In this document: positions 14,716-23,238 of the stretch, one piece after another
How the letters are laid out: each line of letters starts with the position of its first letter
Numbering within the stretch: the first letter of the stretch is position 1
Assembly (NCBI GenBank): GCA_017409265.1
Contig: JAFQSY010000021.1
Span: 1 to 40,406, forward strand
Origin: Clostridia bacterium
GTDB taxonomy: Bacteria > Bacillota > Clostridia > Oscillospirales > Acutalibacteraceae
Length of the DNA: 40,406 nucleotides
Reading direction: 5' to 3'
Program-made: the position numbers and the translations under genes
The notes under the pieces: generated by a model
Told to the model about the DNA's origin: nothing
Database searches by the model: none
The model's input: the letters and a program-made list of their open reading frames with translations, nothing else

Positions 14716-16353
14716 ATGTATCAGGCGCTTTACAGAAAGTGGAGACCGAAAGACTTCGGCGATGTTTACGGTCAGCCTCATGTTACCAGAACTCTGCGCA
14801 GCCAGCTTGAAAACGGCAGAATTTCCCATGCTTACCTTTTCACGGGCTCAAGAGGTACGGGCAAAACAACCTGTGCAAAAATTCTTTCAAAGGCGGTCAA
14901 CTGCCTTAATCCTTCAGACGGAAATCCTTGCAATGAATGCGAAATCTGCAAGGGTATTGAAAACGGCTCAATCCTTGACGTTATCGAAATCGACGCTGCC
15001 AGCAACAACGGCGTTGACAACATCAGAGATTTGCGCGAAGAAGCAAATTTCACCCCTGCAAACGCAAAATACAGAGTTTATATAATCGACGAGGTTCACA
15101 TGCTCTCAATCGGAGCATTCAATGCTCTTCTCAAAACTCTTGAAGAGCCGCCCTCACACGTTATTTTTATCCTCGCAACAACAGAAATACACAAGCTTCC
15201 ATCAACCATTCTTTCGAGATGCCAGCGCTTTGATTTCAAGCGAATCTCTCCTGAGGATATCACGGCAAGACTTATGTATGTTGCTGAAAAAGAAAACGTT
15301 AATCTCACACCGAATGCTGCAAGCCTCATTGCAAGAATTGCAGACGGCGGAATGCGAGATGCGCTCTCGCTCCTCGACAGATGCTTTGCAATGGGAACGG
15401 ATATTGATGAAAACACAGTCAGCGATGCGGCAGGTATTGCGGGAACGGTTCATCTTTTTTCATTCTCGGAATTTGTTGCAAAAAGCGATTTTACAAGCTC
15501 ATTGAAGCTTGTTTCAAAGCTCCACAGCGAAAGCTGCGATATTGACAGCCTCTGCACAGAGCTGACACTTCATTTTCGCAACCTTATGGTTGCAAAAACA
15601 GTCGGCGACTGTGAGGGACTTATAGTCTGCTCAAAGGACGAGCTTGAAAAGATAAAAGAAAGAGCATCACAGCTGAAGCTCTCAAAGATTCTTTCCTGCA
15701 TTGAAATCCTTGAACAGACAACAAAAAACATAAAGAACGCCGTAAACAAAAAGATTCAGCTTGAAGCGGCTGTTATAAAAATGTGCGCACCTCCTGCCTC
15801 ATCGGGTGAGGGAATCTCTGCCGACCTTGAGGACAGAATAAGCGCAATTGAAGATAAGCTTGCATCTCTCTCAAGCGGTGCCGTTGTTTCAGCTCCCACA
15901 CCTGTTGCTGCGCCAAAACCGCAGCCCGCAGAATCTCCGAAGAGTGAGCCTGCACCTGCCCCAGAACCGAAAGAAGAACCAAAGCCCGAGCCATCCGAAG
16001 CTCCGCCTCTTCCGCCTGCTCCCCCCGAAGAGGGCGAAATTCCCGACGGAAGCTTTGATAACTGGGCAGACGTGCTTGATAAATTGATGAAATACGATAT
16101 TCCTCTTTTCGGAATACTTTCAAATTCAAAAGCTTCAATCAAAAACGGCAGGGTTATTATCCATTCCGATAATTCTACTCTTTTTGATTTCATATGCACC
16201 GATACTCATTCAAAGGAGCTTGCAAGAGCTGTCTATGAGGTTATGGGCAGAAGAATGAAGATTGCCGTTTCAAATACCGAAAAGGCTAAAACAGAAAAAA
16301 GTCCTTTGGAAAATCTGAAGGCAAAAATAAATCAGTTTAATTCTAATCAGTAA
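14716..16353 (+). CDS. dnaX: DNA polymerase III subunits gamma/tau
   Basis: This is the clamp-loader ATPase of the replisome. The N-terminal AAA+ module begins MYQALYRKWRPKDFGDVYGQ and carries Walker A GSRGTGKTT (44-52). Zinc-binding cysteines follow (C63, C72, C75, C78), then IDEVHML (Walker B) and the SRC sensor motif in LSRCQRFDF. Domain III follows to about residue 360. A long Pro/Glu/Ala linker spans roughly 395-450. The last about 95 residues are a compact C-terminal domain that would contact the polymerase in tau. At 545 aa it is close to the Bacillus protein (563). AAAGGAGTGAAAGA provides the ribosome-binding site. ebfC and recR follow, the conserved dnaX-ebfC-recR unit. Confidence 0.96.
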   Translation: MYQALYRKWRPKDFGDVYGQPHVTRTLRSQLENGRISHAYLFTGSRGTGKTTCAKILSKAVNCLNPSDGNPCNECEICKGIENGSILDVIEIDAASNNGVDNIRDLREEANFTPANAKYRVYIIDEVHMLSIGAFNALLKTLEEPPSHVIFILATTEIHKLPSTILSRCQRFDFKRISPEDITARLMYVAEKENVNLTPNAASLIARIADGGMRDALSLLDRCFAMGTDIDENTVSDAAGIAGTVHLFSFSEFVAKSDFTSSLKLVSKLHSESCDIDSLCTELTLHFRNLMVAKTVGDCEGLIVCSKDELEKIKERASQLKLSKILSCIEILEQTTKNIKNAVNKKIQLEAAVIKMCAPPASSGEGISADLEDRISAIEDKLASLSSGAVVSAPTPVAAPKPQPAESPKSEPAPAPEPKEEPKPEPSEAPPLPPAPPEEGEIPDGSFDNWADVLDKLMKYDIPLFGILSNSKASIKNGRVIIHSDNSTLFDFICTDTHSKELARAVYEVMGRRMKIAVSNTEKAKTEKSPLENLKAKINQFNSNQ

Positions 16354-16368
16354 TCGGAGGATATACAA

Positions 16369-16701
16369 ATGAAAGCAAGAATACCCGGCGCTCCCCAGGG
16401 CGGCAATATGATGAAAAAAATTCAGGAAATGCAGGAAAACATGACCAGAATCCAGCAGGAGGTTGAAGCAACCGAGTTTTCTTCAACAGTCGGCGGCGGC
16501 GCAGTTGAGGTTGTTGTTACAGGCGCACACGAGGTAACAGCAGTCAATCTCAAGCCCGAGGTTGTTGACCCCGAGGATATTGATATGCTTCAGGACCTTA
16601 TTATTTCTGCATTCAACGAAAGCATCCGCAAGGCTAATGAAGCCATGGAGCAGGGCATGGAAAAGGCTAAGGGCGGCCTTTCAATTCCCGGTCTGTTTTA
16701 A
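16369..16701 (+). CDS. ebfC: YbaB/EbfC nucleoid-associated protein
   Basis: The 110-aa product is a small DNA-binding protein of the YbaB/EbfC family. These proteins form dimers with a tweezer-like fold and coat DNA; some modulate recombination. The family signature is present: MMKKIQEMQENMTRIQQEVE, then the variable strand region SSTVGGGAVEVVVTGAHEV and the helical end DLIISAFNESIRKANEAMEQ. TCGGAGG precedes the ATG. It sits 15 nt after dnaX, and its stop TAA overlaps the ATG of recR by one base. The usual dnaX-ebfC-recR linkage supports the call. Confidence 0.95.
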   Translation: MKARIPGAPQGGNMMKKIQEMQENMTRIQQEVEATEFSSTVGGGAVEVVVTGAHEVTAVNLKPEVVDPEDIDMLQDLIISAFNESIRKANEAMEQGMEKAKGGLSIPGLF

Positions 16702-17300
16702 TGAGCGGTTATACTCCTTCACTTGAGCAGCTTATTGAGCAGTTTGCAAGGCTTCCGTCAGTCGGAAAAAAGAGCGCACAGAGGCTTGCTTTTCATATTC
16801 TCAATATGAGCGACGCCGAGGCGCAGAAATTCACGGATACAATTCTCAATGCCCGAAAATCAATCAGCCGATGCGAAATCTGCTGCAACCTTACAGACGG
16901 CAACGTCTGCAACATCTGCTCGTCACAGTCGAGGGATAAATCAACAATCTGCGTTGTTGAGGACCCGCGCGATGTTATTGCGATTGAACGCACACACGAA
17001 TATAACGGGCTTTACCATGTTCTTCACGGAGTTATTTCTCCGATGAACGATATAAACCCCGAGGATATCTGCATAAAAGAGCTCATTTACAGACTCGGCG
17101 ACGACACGGTTAAAGAGGTTATCATGGCAACAAATCCCACCGTTGAGGGCGAGGCAACGTCGATGTATATTTCAAGGCTGATAAAGCCCATCGGTGTCAA
17201 CGTCAGCCGCCTTGCTTACGGCGTACCCGTCGGCGCAGACCTTGAATATGCCGATGAATTTACTCTCATCAGGGCTATTGAAGGAAGAAAAGAGCTTTGA
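16701..17300 (+). CDS. recR: Recombination mediator RecR
   Basis: RecR works with RecO (and RecF) to load RecA onto gapped DNA. The 199-aa protein has the helix-hairpin-helix region LPSVGKKSAQRLAFHIL and a Cys4 zinc finger (C58, C61, C70, C73 in CEICCNLTDGNVCNIC). The Toprim domain starts CVVEDPRDVIAIERT, and the conserved NPTVEGEATSMYI and GVPVGADLEYADEFTL blocks follow. The length is standard. The ATG overlaps the ebfC stop by one base. recF lies 1.8 kb downstream in the next plus-strand unit, so RecF and RecR are encoded close together. Confidence 0.97.
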   Translation: MSGYTPSLEQLIEQFARLPSVGKKSAQRLAFHILNMSDAEAQKFTDTILNARKSISRCEICCNLTDGNVCNICSSQSRDKSTICVVEDPRDVIAIERTHEYNGLYHVLHGVISPMNDINPEDICIKELIYRLGDDTVKEVIMATNPTVEGEATSMYISRLIKPIGVNVSRLAYGVPVGADLEYADEFTLIRAIEGRKEL

Positions 17301-17302
17301 TA

Positions 17303-17425
17303 ATGAAAAATGAATAGTGAAAAGTGAATAGTTAAGGGTCGCTTCGCTCCGGAATATATAATAATCGGGTGCGGGTGAAACCCGCCAGAAACTCTTCACT
17401 CTTCATTTTTAACTCTTAACTTAAC
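17303..17425 (-). repeat. Modular intergenic repeat, copy R4 (arm-A-C-arm, inverted)
   Basis: On the plus strand the order is arm (ATGAATAGTGAAAAGTGAAT), module A (GGGTCGCTTCGCTCC), linker ATATATAATAAT, module C (GGGTGCGGGTGAAACCCGCC) and arm (CTCTTCACTCTTCATTTTTA). It is the inverted counterpart of R3. It lies directly after recR and before the oriC-like stretch, and may also end the dnaX-recR transcript. Confidence 0.8.
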
Positions 17426-17481
17426 ATCAAGTAACGGCGAAGCTCTTCTTTAATCATTCATTAATAGAGTTTTTCACTTTT

Positions 17482-17680
17482 TTATCCTTTTCCACTTCCG
17501 AGTTTTCCACTTATTAACATTGACAAAAACAGGGATGTTGAAAACTCGGAGTTATCCACTAAAAAAAGTTAGTCTTTTTTGACCGAAAACCTAATAAAAT
17601 CAACAGGTTCGGAAGTTTTACCATTTTTTCACGTCCCCTACTGCTACTACTATAATTAAGATATGCTATGCATTCTATAT
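17482..17680 (+). other. oriC candidate: DnaA-box-like 9-mers and DnaA-trios
   Basis: The recR-dnaN gap (about 480 nt) is AT-rich after repeat R4. Three same-strand 9-mers fit TTWTCCACT: TTTTCCACT at 17488-17496 and 17503-17511, and TTATCCACT at 17552-17560. Each is close to the DnaA box TTATNCACA. At 17625-17633, TTTTTCACG, another box-like 9-mer, abuts a short C run. CTACTGCTACTACTA (17638-17652) follows, which reads as TAG/CAG triplets on the other strand. Box, C/G run and triplets are the order of the DnaA-trio unwinding element in Bacillus oriC. AT-rich DNA continues to about 17690. dnaA itself is not adjacent. Confidence 0.55.
17498..17549 (+). other. Nested inverted repeat in the oriC-like region
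   Basis: CCGAGTTTTC (17498-17507) and GAAAACTCGG (17540-17549) form a perfect 10-bp stem. Inside it, AACAT (17516-17520) pairs with ATGTT (17535-17539). The structure brackets one DnaA-box-like 9-mer, and another follows 2 nt after it. Confidence 0.6.
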
Positions 17681-17778
17681 ATAACGAGAAAACTGATTTT
17701 TTCCGATATGAACCGATAGGGCGGTAACAAATGCGTTAATAACTTATCATATTTTCGTATTCCAAGGAGGAACACCAA

Positions 17779-18888
17779 ATGAAAATTATATGTAACACAC
17801 TCGAGCTTTCAGAGGCTTGCCAGAATGTTCAGAGAGCTGCTTCAACAAAAACAGCCATTCCCGCTATCGAGGGTATTCTTATGGTTGCAAAGGAAGGCGT
17901 TCTGACCCTCACAGGCTATGACCTTGAAATGGGAATCACAACTTCAATCCCTGCAAGAATTGAAGAGGAAGGCGAGCTTGTTCTCAATGCTCATATGTTC
18001 AGCGAAACTCTCCGAAAGCTTCCTGAAAGCAATGTAAGCATTGACAGCGATGCAAGACATATTGCAACAATTTCATGCGGTGAATTTGAATCAACTCTTA
18101 TCGGCATTTCTGCTGAGGAATATCCCGACCTTCCTTCGGTTTCAGGCGGATATCCCATTTCCGTTAAGCAGGAAATCCTCAAGGATATGATAAGAAAAAC
18201 AATATTTTCTGCCGCTGTTAAGGACAGCAAGATTGTTCATACGGGTATTAAGTTTGAAATTGAAAAGAATCATATCAGACTTATTGCCGTTGACGGTGTT
18301 CGCCTTGCAATCAGAAACGAAGAAATCAGTTATGACGGCGAAAATCTTTCATTCGTTGTTCCCGCAAAGACTCTCTCCGAAGTTACAAAGCTTATGAATG
18401 ACGATGATGCAGATGTTACTCTCGGAGTCGGTAAAAGACACATTATTTTTGATGTAAACGGTTATAACATTATTTCTCGTCTTCTTGACGGCGAATTTCT
18501 TAACTATAAGGCTGCAATTCCTTCATCAACGAAAACCGTTATCAATGTAAATACAAGAAGCCTTATCGACAGTATCGACAGAACATCTCTTATAATTACC
18601 GATAAAATAAAGAGCCCCGTTAAGTGTATTTTCGGCGACGGTCTTATTAAAATTTCAAGCATTACCTCACTCGGTACCGCAAACGACAGACTTGCAGCAT
18701 CAATTGAGGGTGAAAGCTGCACAATCGGCTTTAACAATAAGTATATGCTTGATGCGCTCAAGGTTTGCGATACAGACGAGGTCAGAATCATGCTCAACGG
18801 CGCAGTTGCACCCATTCTTATCGTTCCCAATCAGGGCAATTCTTTCATATTCCTTATTCTTCCCGTGAGGCTGAAAAATGAAGATTAA
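17779..18888 (+). CDS. dnaN: DNA polymerase III beta sliding clamp
   Basis: DnaN is the ring-shaped processivity factor that tethers polymerase to DNA. The 369-aa length is typical. Three clamp domains are visible: domain 1 from MKIICNTLELSEACQNVQRA with PAIEGILMVAKEGVLTLTGYD; domain 2 from about residue 125; domain 3 from about residue 250 to the end, NQGNSFIFLILPVRL. AAGGAGG lies 7-8 nt before the ATG. The usual upstream neighbour dnaA is absent; instead recR and an oriC-like region precede it. The last 11 nt overlap the S4-domain gene, which begins the yaaA-recF-remB run. Confidence 0.97.
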   Translation: MKIICNTLELSEACQNVQRAASTKTAIPAIEGILMVAKEGVLTLTGYDLEMGITTSIPARIEEEGELVLNAHMFSETLRKLPESNVSIDSDARHIATISCGEFESTLIGISAEEYPDLPSVSGGYPISVKQEILKDMIRKTIFSAAVKDSKIVHTGIKFEIEKNHIRLIAVDGVRLAIRNEEISYDGENLSFVVPAKTLSEVTKLMNDDDADVTLGVGKRHIIFDVNGYNIISRLLDGEFLNYKAAIPSSTKTVINVNTRSLIDSIDRTSLIITDKIKSPVKCIFGDGLIKISSITSLGTANDRLAASIEGESCTIGFNNKYMLDALKVCDTDEVRIMLNGAVAPILIVPNQGNSFIFLILPVRLKNED

Positions 18889-19117
18889 AGTTAAAGTTGC
18901 CGAAAAAAGGCAGATTAATAAAAAAATAGATACTGATTTTATAAGACTTGACGCTTTTCTTAAGATGTGCGATGCCGTTCAGACGGGCGGCCATGCAAAA
19001 ATCGTTATTCAGGAAGGTGAAGTCAGAGTCAACGGAGAAATCTGCACTCAAAGAGGAAAAAAACTCCGAAGCGGCGACAAAGCAGAATTTGAGAATGTTA
19101 TTTACAATGTAGAATGA
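18878..19117 (+). CDS. yaaA: S4-domain RNA-binding protein (YaaA/RlbA type)
   Basis: The 79-aa protein is almost entirely one S4 RNA-binding fold: FIRLDAFLKMCDAVQTGGHA, VIQEGEVRVNGEICTQRGKK and LRSGDKAEF. It belongs to the small S4 proteins encoded between dnaN and recF in Firmicutes; Bacillus YaaA is linked to late 50S ribosome assembly. Its start overlaps the end of dnaN, and GTGAGG precedes it. recF follows after 22 nt. The first 20 residues are basic and may add RNA contacts. Confidence 0.9.
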   Translation: MKIKVKVAEKRQINKKIDTDFIRLDAFLKMCDAVQTGGHAKIVIQEGEVRVNGEICTQRGKKLRSGDKAEFENVIYNVE

Positions 19118-19139
19118 TTTTTGAAAGGAATGGTAAAAG

Positions 19140-20234
19140 TTGATAATTAAATACCATTCCGCAAAAAATTTCAGAAATCTTGATTTTGTTGAGTTTGAGC
19201 CGCATCCCGAGATGAATATTATCTACGGAGAAAACGGTCAGGGCAAAACAAATATAATCGAAAGCATATGGCTTTTGACGGGCTTTTACAGCTTCAGAGC
19301 AAGAAAAAATTCCCAGCTTATCGAGCAGGGCAAGGATGAGGCTGAAATTTATAACAGATTTTATTCACACATGCGTGAACAAAATGCCGTTATGAAAATC
19401 AACAAGAAAAAAGAAATAACTCTCAACGGAATCAAGGAAGAATCGCCGAGAGTTATGATGGGCAAGTATTATGCCGTTGTTTTTTCGCCTGCAACGCTCG
19501 GAATAGTGCAGGACGGTCCCGGTGAAAGAAGAAAGCTTATTGATATCGCCTTAAGCCTTATAAAGCCGAATTACGCGGTAATAATGTCAAGATATTTGCG
19601 TGTTCTTGACCAGAGAAATGCTTTGCTCAAAAAAATGGGAGAGCGCAGCTTTGAAAATGATTATATAGCTCCGTGGGATGCGGAGCTTGCAAATCTCGGC
19701 GCTAAAATAATAAAATACCGCCTTGATTATATTGAACAGCTTTCCGCGCTTTCCGGCGAGATTTATAAAGGTATCAGCTCCGGCAGAGAAGAGTTTACTT
19801 TCTATTATGATTTTTCAAAGGAAAATATCAGCGAGAAAGAAATCAAAGAAAAACTTATTGCTGATATAGAAAAATCGAGAGAAGCAGATTTAAAAAGGCT
19901 CTATACAAATGCAGGTCCTCACACTCATGACCTTGTTTTGAATTTAAACGGCAGAGATGCCAGAGTTTTCGGCTCGCAAGGTCAGCAAAGGTCGTGCGCT
20001 CTTGCATTGAAGCTCGGCGAAGCGTCAATTATTGAAACCGTAACGAGCGAAAGTCCCGTTGTTCTTCTTGATGACGTTATGAGCGAGCTTGACGAAGGCA
20101 GACAGACATTTATTTTGAATTATCTTGACAATTGGCAGGTATTCATCACCTGTTGCGATCCGTCACAGCTTCTGCGCTCAAAAAAAGGCAAAGCGTTTGA
20201 GGTTACAGACGGCAGAATTAAAGAAATGGAGTAA
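19140..20234 (+). CDS. recF: DNA replication and repair protein RecF
   Basis: RecF is an SMC-like ATPase that marks gapped DNA for RecOR-dependent RecA loading. The 364-aa product has the N-terminal IIKYHSAKNFRNL strand and Walker A YGENGQGKTNIIESIW (about residues 29-44). The signature region is GSQGQQRSCALALKLGE and Walker B is SPVVLLDDVMSELDEGR. The start is TTG, with AAAGGAA 9-10 nt upstream; a nearby ATG at 19130 is out of frame and closes at once. remB begins 3 nt after the stop. The gene is complete and normal in length. Confidence 0.96.
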   Translation: MIIKYHSAKNFRNLDFVEFEPHPEMNIIYGENGQGKTNIIESIWLLTGFYSFRARKNSQLIEQGKDEAEIYNRFYSHMREQNAVMKINKKKEITLNGIKEESPRVMMGKYYAVVFSPATLGIVQDGPGERRKLIDIALSLIKPNYAVIMSRYLRVLDQRNALLKKMGERSFENDYIAPWDAELANLGAKIIKYRLDYIEQLSALSGEIYKGISSGREEFTFYYDFSKENISEKEIKEKLIADIEKSREADLKRLYTNAGPHTHDLVLNLNGRDARVFGSQGQQRSCALALKLGEASIIETVTSESPVVLLDDVMSELDEGRQTFILNYLDNWQVFITCCDPSQLLRSKKGKAFEVTDGRIKEME

Positions 20235-20237
20235 AAT

Positions 20238-20510
20238 ATGTATCTTCATCTCGGAATGGATAAGGTTATAACATTTGATGATATAATCGGCATTTTTGAC
20301 CTTGACACAACCACTGTTTCAAAGCGTACAAGAGATTATCTTGCAAAGGCTGAAAAGGCGGGAATTGTTGAAAATGTTTGCTACGATATCCCGAAATCAT
20401 TTATAGTATGCCGCGATAAAAACGGAGATGAAAAGGTTTATATTTCGCAGATTTCGTCATCAACACTCCTTAAAAGAACAGGATATGTTGATTCTCTTAC
20501 AAATGTATAA
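20238..20510 (+). CDS. remB: RemB/YaaB-type DUF370 regulatory protein
   Basis: The 90-aa product starts MYLHLGMDKVITFDDIIGIF and matches the small DUF370 proteins encoded after recF in Firmicutes. In Bacillus this is YaaB (RemB), a relative of the matrix-gene regulator RemA. The first 45 residues carry the family core. The remaining half (ENVCYDIPKSFIVCRDKNGD through LLKRTGYVDSL) fits the longer clostridial form. It begins 3 nt after recF and ends at a bidirectional terminator, so it is the last gene of the dnaN unit. A direct DNA-binding role here is inferred. Confidence 0.88.
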   Translation: MYLHLGMDKVITFDDIIGIFDLDTTTVSKRTRDYLAKAEKAGIVENVCYDIPKSFIVCRDKNGDEKVYISQISSSTLLKRTGYVDSLTNV

Positions 20511-20515
20511 AAAAA

Positions 20516-20550
20516 TTAATCCACCCGATTTAATCGAGTGGATTTTTTCA
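20516..20550. terminator. Bidirectional terminator between remB and the parB operon
   Basis: AATCCACCCGAT (20518-20529) and ATCGAGTGGATT (20533-20544) form a 12-nt stem with one mismatch and a 3-nt loop. T runs on the plus strand and A runs on the other side give a U-tract in both directions, between two convergent genes. Confidence 0.9.
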
Positions 20551-21501
20551 TTAATAACCGTATTTAGCTTTGTATTCTTCTCTTGTTCTGCGTGTGAGGA
20601 TTTTTTCGCCATCGAAGATAACCATTGAATATGCGCTGCCGGCTTTTTTACCCTGGTCAAACCATTCTGCAAAGGCCTTCTGCATGGTTGTATCTCTCTG
20701 CAATTCCGCAGGTTTAAGACAGCTCTTACCCTGACCGAAAAGTCTCCAACAATCTCCGAAATCGTATGTGCGTTTTATATCAAGCGGCTCAAAGTCAAGA
20801 ATGAAATCAGCCGCATTTGAGTTTTCGGGAAGAATATTGAGATTGTCGGGATAAAGAAGCCATGAACCGCAGCAGATAACGATATATTTTCCGCCGAATC
20901 TGTCTTTGAACATTTCAAAAGCTCTTTTGTATGAATCGAGTCTTGCTTCATAGGTGAGAGGTCCGAGATGAGAGGGGATATGCAGACCGAGAACGAACTC
21001 GCTGTCCTTGATGAAAATGCCGTGCTCGTCATAAAATTCCTCGCCGAAATCAGAAAGCTCAAACTGAAGTCTTCCGAGACCGAAACGCTCAAGAGTATAG
21101 AATGCTCTGAACCAGCCTTCAACGAAGGTACCCCATACATCAAAGTTCTCTTTGCATTCAAGCGCTTTAACCTTGAGGTCAATGATTGTGTTCCAATAAA
21201 TATCTTCGCTGATTCCTGCTTTTTTATATGCAGCTTTCAAGGGCTTTGTGCAGTTAATGAGAAAAACAAGATAAACGGTGTAAACGTTTTCACCGATTAA
21301 TTCTGCAAGAGCCTTTGATTTATCCGCAAAGGTGTTGAAATTCTTTTTCTTGACCCAATATGCACGGTACATGGACTCATAAATTTTGTTTGCTTCGGAG
21401 TTTGCAAGAATTTTTTTATTTGCTCTTATGATAACTTCTCTTGCTTCTGCGGGATAATCCTGCTTCTCCATAACGAGCAGGGCATGCTTATAATCTTTCA
21501 T
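20551..21501 (-). CDS. Putative GNAT-like acyltransferase-domain protein
   Basis: This 316-aa cytoplasmic protein resembles two-domain acyltransferase-like proteins common in gut Clostridia, with a helical N-terminal part (about 1-150) and a GNAT-like C-terminal half. Features include GLGRLQFELSDFGEEFYDEH, VLGLHIPSHLGPLTYEARLD and a late HxxxxWLLYP-like region, KYIVICCGSWLLYP. I cannot name a substrate, and the catalytic residues are not certain. GAGGTAAAAAATT precedes the ATG. It lies 11 nt after parB on the same strand and is probably the last gene of the operon, which suggests co-expression but not a segregation role. Confidence 0.55.
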   Translation of the reverse strand: MKDYKHALLVMEKQDYPAEAREVIIRANKKILANSEANKIYESMYRAYWVKKKNFNTFADKSKALAELIGENVYTVYLVFLINCTKPLKAAYKKAGISEDIYWNTIIDLKVKALECKENFDVWGTFVEGWFRAFYTLERFGLGRLQFELSDFGEEFYDEHGIFIKDSEFVLGLHIPSHLGPLTYEARLDSYKRAFEMFKDRFGGKYIVICCGSWLLYPDNLNILPENSNAADFILDFEPLDIKRTYDFGDCWRLFGQGKSCLKPAELQRDTTMQKAFAEWFDQGKKAGSAYSMVIFDGEKILTRRTREEYKAKYGY

Positions 21502-21512
21502 AATTTTTTACC

Positions 21513-22379
21513 TCATTCCAATGCTGAAAGTATTGATGCGATTCTTGCGAGATCGTCTTTATCATAAAAAGCGATTTCAAGTGTACCGCTTTCTTTACCG
21601 TTTTTAGTGATAACCTTTGCCTTTCTGCCAAGGCTGTTGTTAAGTGAAAGCTCAACCTCGTCAAAAAATGTATGGCGGGCGGGAGCTTTTTTCTTTTCTT
21701 TCTTTTCGGCGGTGAGTGATTTAACAAGCTTTTCAGTTTCTCTGACCGAAAGATTTTTTTCGATTATCAGCTCTGCGGTTGAAATAATGAGATTTTCATC
21801 GTCGAGGGCTGCGAGAGTTCTTGCATGACCTGCGGAAAGCTTGTTTTCACGCAACATGTCAAGCACCTTTTCGGGCAGCTTCAAAAGACGGAGTGCGTTT
21901 GCAACTGTGGGGCGTGATTTACCGACCTTTGCGGCAGCTTCTTCCTGCGTTAAATCAAAGTCCTTTATAAGACTTGCAAAGCCGAGAGCTTCTTCAACGG
22001 GGTTTAAGTCCTCACGCTGTAAATTTTCTATTAAAGAAATAACGGCAGCTTCAGTATCATTAAGTTCTTTAATAACAACGGGAACCTGAGTCAGACCTGC
22101 AATTCGGCTTGCTCTCCAGCGTCTTTCGCCTGCAACGAGCTGATATCCGCCGCCAATCATCGGACGGACAAGCAGCGGCTGCAAAACGCCGTGCTGTGCA
22201 ATTGAATCGGCAAGCTCTGAAAGTGCAGCATCATCAAAAATCTTTCTTGCCTGGTCTTTGTTTGGCTCAATATCCATTAAGTTAAGCTTGACAGATTGAG
22301 CACCGCTTGTTTCTTCTAAAGAATTATCCGCAAGCAGAGAGCCGAGTCCTCTGCCGAGTCCGCTTTTTTTGGGTGCCAT
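21513..22379 (-). CDS. parB: Chromosome-partitioning protein ParB (Spo0J)
   Basis: ParB is a CTP-dependent clamp that loads at parS and spreads around the origin region. The 288-aa product has the ParA-stimulating N-terminus (KKSGLGRGLGSLL) and the CTPase motif region VAGERRWRASRIAG with ENLQREDLNPVEEA. The helix-turn-helix is KVGKSRPTVANALRLLKLPE followed by SAGHARTLAAL, and a C-terminal dimerisation domain is present. The ANALRLL...GHARTL pattern is that of Spo0J rather than Noc. Its ATG lies 1 nt after the parA stop. Two parS sites occur within 3 kb upstream. Confidence 0.96.
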   Translation of the reverse strand: MAPKKSGLGRGLGSLLADNSLEETSGAQSVKLNLMDIEPNKDQARKIFDDAALSELADSIAQHGVLQPLLVRPMIGGGYQLVAGERRWRASRIAGLTQVPVVIKELNDTEAAVISLIENLQREDLNPVEEALGFASLIKDFDLTQEEAAAKVGKSRPTVANALRLLKLPEKVLDMLRENKLSAGHARTLAALDDENLIISTAELIIEKNLSVRETEKLVKSLTAEKKEKKKAPARHTFFDEVELSLNNSLGRKAKVITKNGKESGTLEIAFYDKDDLARIASILSALE

Positions 22380-22380
22380 A

Positions 22381-23154
22381 TTATTTTTCCTTTCCGTTAA
22401 GTCTTAAAAATTCATCTGCAAGGTCGCTGTAAGCATGAGCGCCCTTTGAGGATTTATCATAGTACATAACCGGCTGACCGTAGCTGGGAGCCTCCGAAAG
22501 TCTGACATTTCTGGGAATAACGGTTGAATAAACCTTTTTCGGGAAGCATCTTTTAACTTCCTCAACAACCTGCTGTGTGAGATTGAGCTGACCGTTATAC
22601 ATCGTAAGAAGAACGCCCTCAATTTCTATGTAGGGATTATAAAGTCTTTTAACTGTTCTGACAGTTGAAATAAGCTGTGAAAGACCTTCGAGGGCAAAGA
22701 ACTCGCACTGAATTGGAACAATCAATGTGTCCGCTGCGCAAAGACCGTTTAGGGTTATGAGTCCGAGTGACGGGGGACAGTCAAGAAAAATAAAATCAAA
22801 CTTATCTTTAACAAGAGCAAGTGAATTTTTGAGTTTGGATTCTCTCTTCTGAATTTCAACAAGCTCAAGCTCTGCGCCTGCAAGGTCCATGCTCGAGGGC
22901 ATGACCGAAACATTGGTATAAGGAGTTTCAACTATTGCTTGCTCTGCGTTGCAGCCGCCGATAAGTACGGTATATGATGAGAACTGAAGCCCTCTTTTAT
23001 TGATTCCGAGACCGCTTGTGGAATTGCCTTGCGGGTCAATATCAACAAGAAGAACCTTGTATCCCTTGCTGCCGAGTGCAGCAGTAAGGTTAACGGCAGA
23101 TGTGGTCTTACCGACTCCGCCTTTTTGGTTAACAATGGCAATTGTCTTTCCCAA
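22381..23154 (-). CDS. parA: Chromosome-partitioning ATPase ParA (Soj)
   Basis: ParA is a Walker-type ATPase that binds DNA non-specifically as an ATP dimer and works with ParB in origin segregation and control of DnaA. The deviant Walker A KGGVGKTT stands at about residues 10-17. Later motifs are DIDPQGNSTSGLG, FIFLDCPPSLGLITLNGL and QCEFFALEGLSQL. The start is TTG 23154, preceded by AGGAGAG at 6 nt; an upstream in-frame ATG has no ribosome-binding site. About 257 aa is standard. A parS site lies 85 nt upstream in the noc-parA gap. Confidence 0.96.
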   Translation of the reverse strand: MGKTIAIVNQKGGVGKTTSAVNLTAALGSKGYKVLLVDIDPQGNSTSGLGINKRGLQFSSYTVLIGGCNAEQAIVETPYTNVSVMPSSMDLAGAELELVEIQKRESKLKNSLALVKDKFDFIFLDCPPSLGLITLNGLCAADTLIVPIQCEFFALEGLSQLISTVRTVKRLYNPYIEIEGVLLTMYNGQLNLTQQVVEEVKRCFPKKVYSTVIPRNVRLSEAPSYGQPVMYYDKSSKGAHAYSDLADEFLRLNGKEK

Positions 23155-23238
23155 AATAATCTCTCCTATATTAATTACATTAGATACTATTATATCACAC
23201 ACATTTTAAAAAGAAAAGATAAAAATGAAATATTAATT

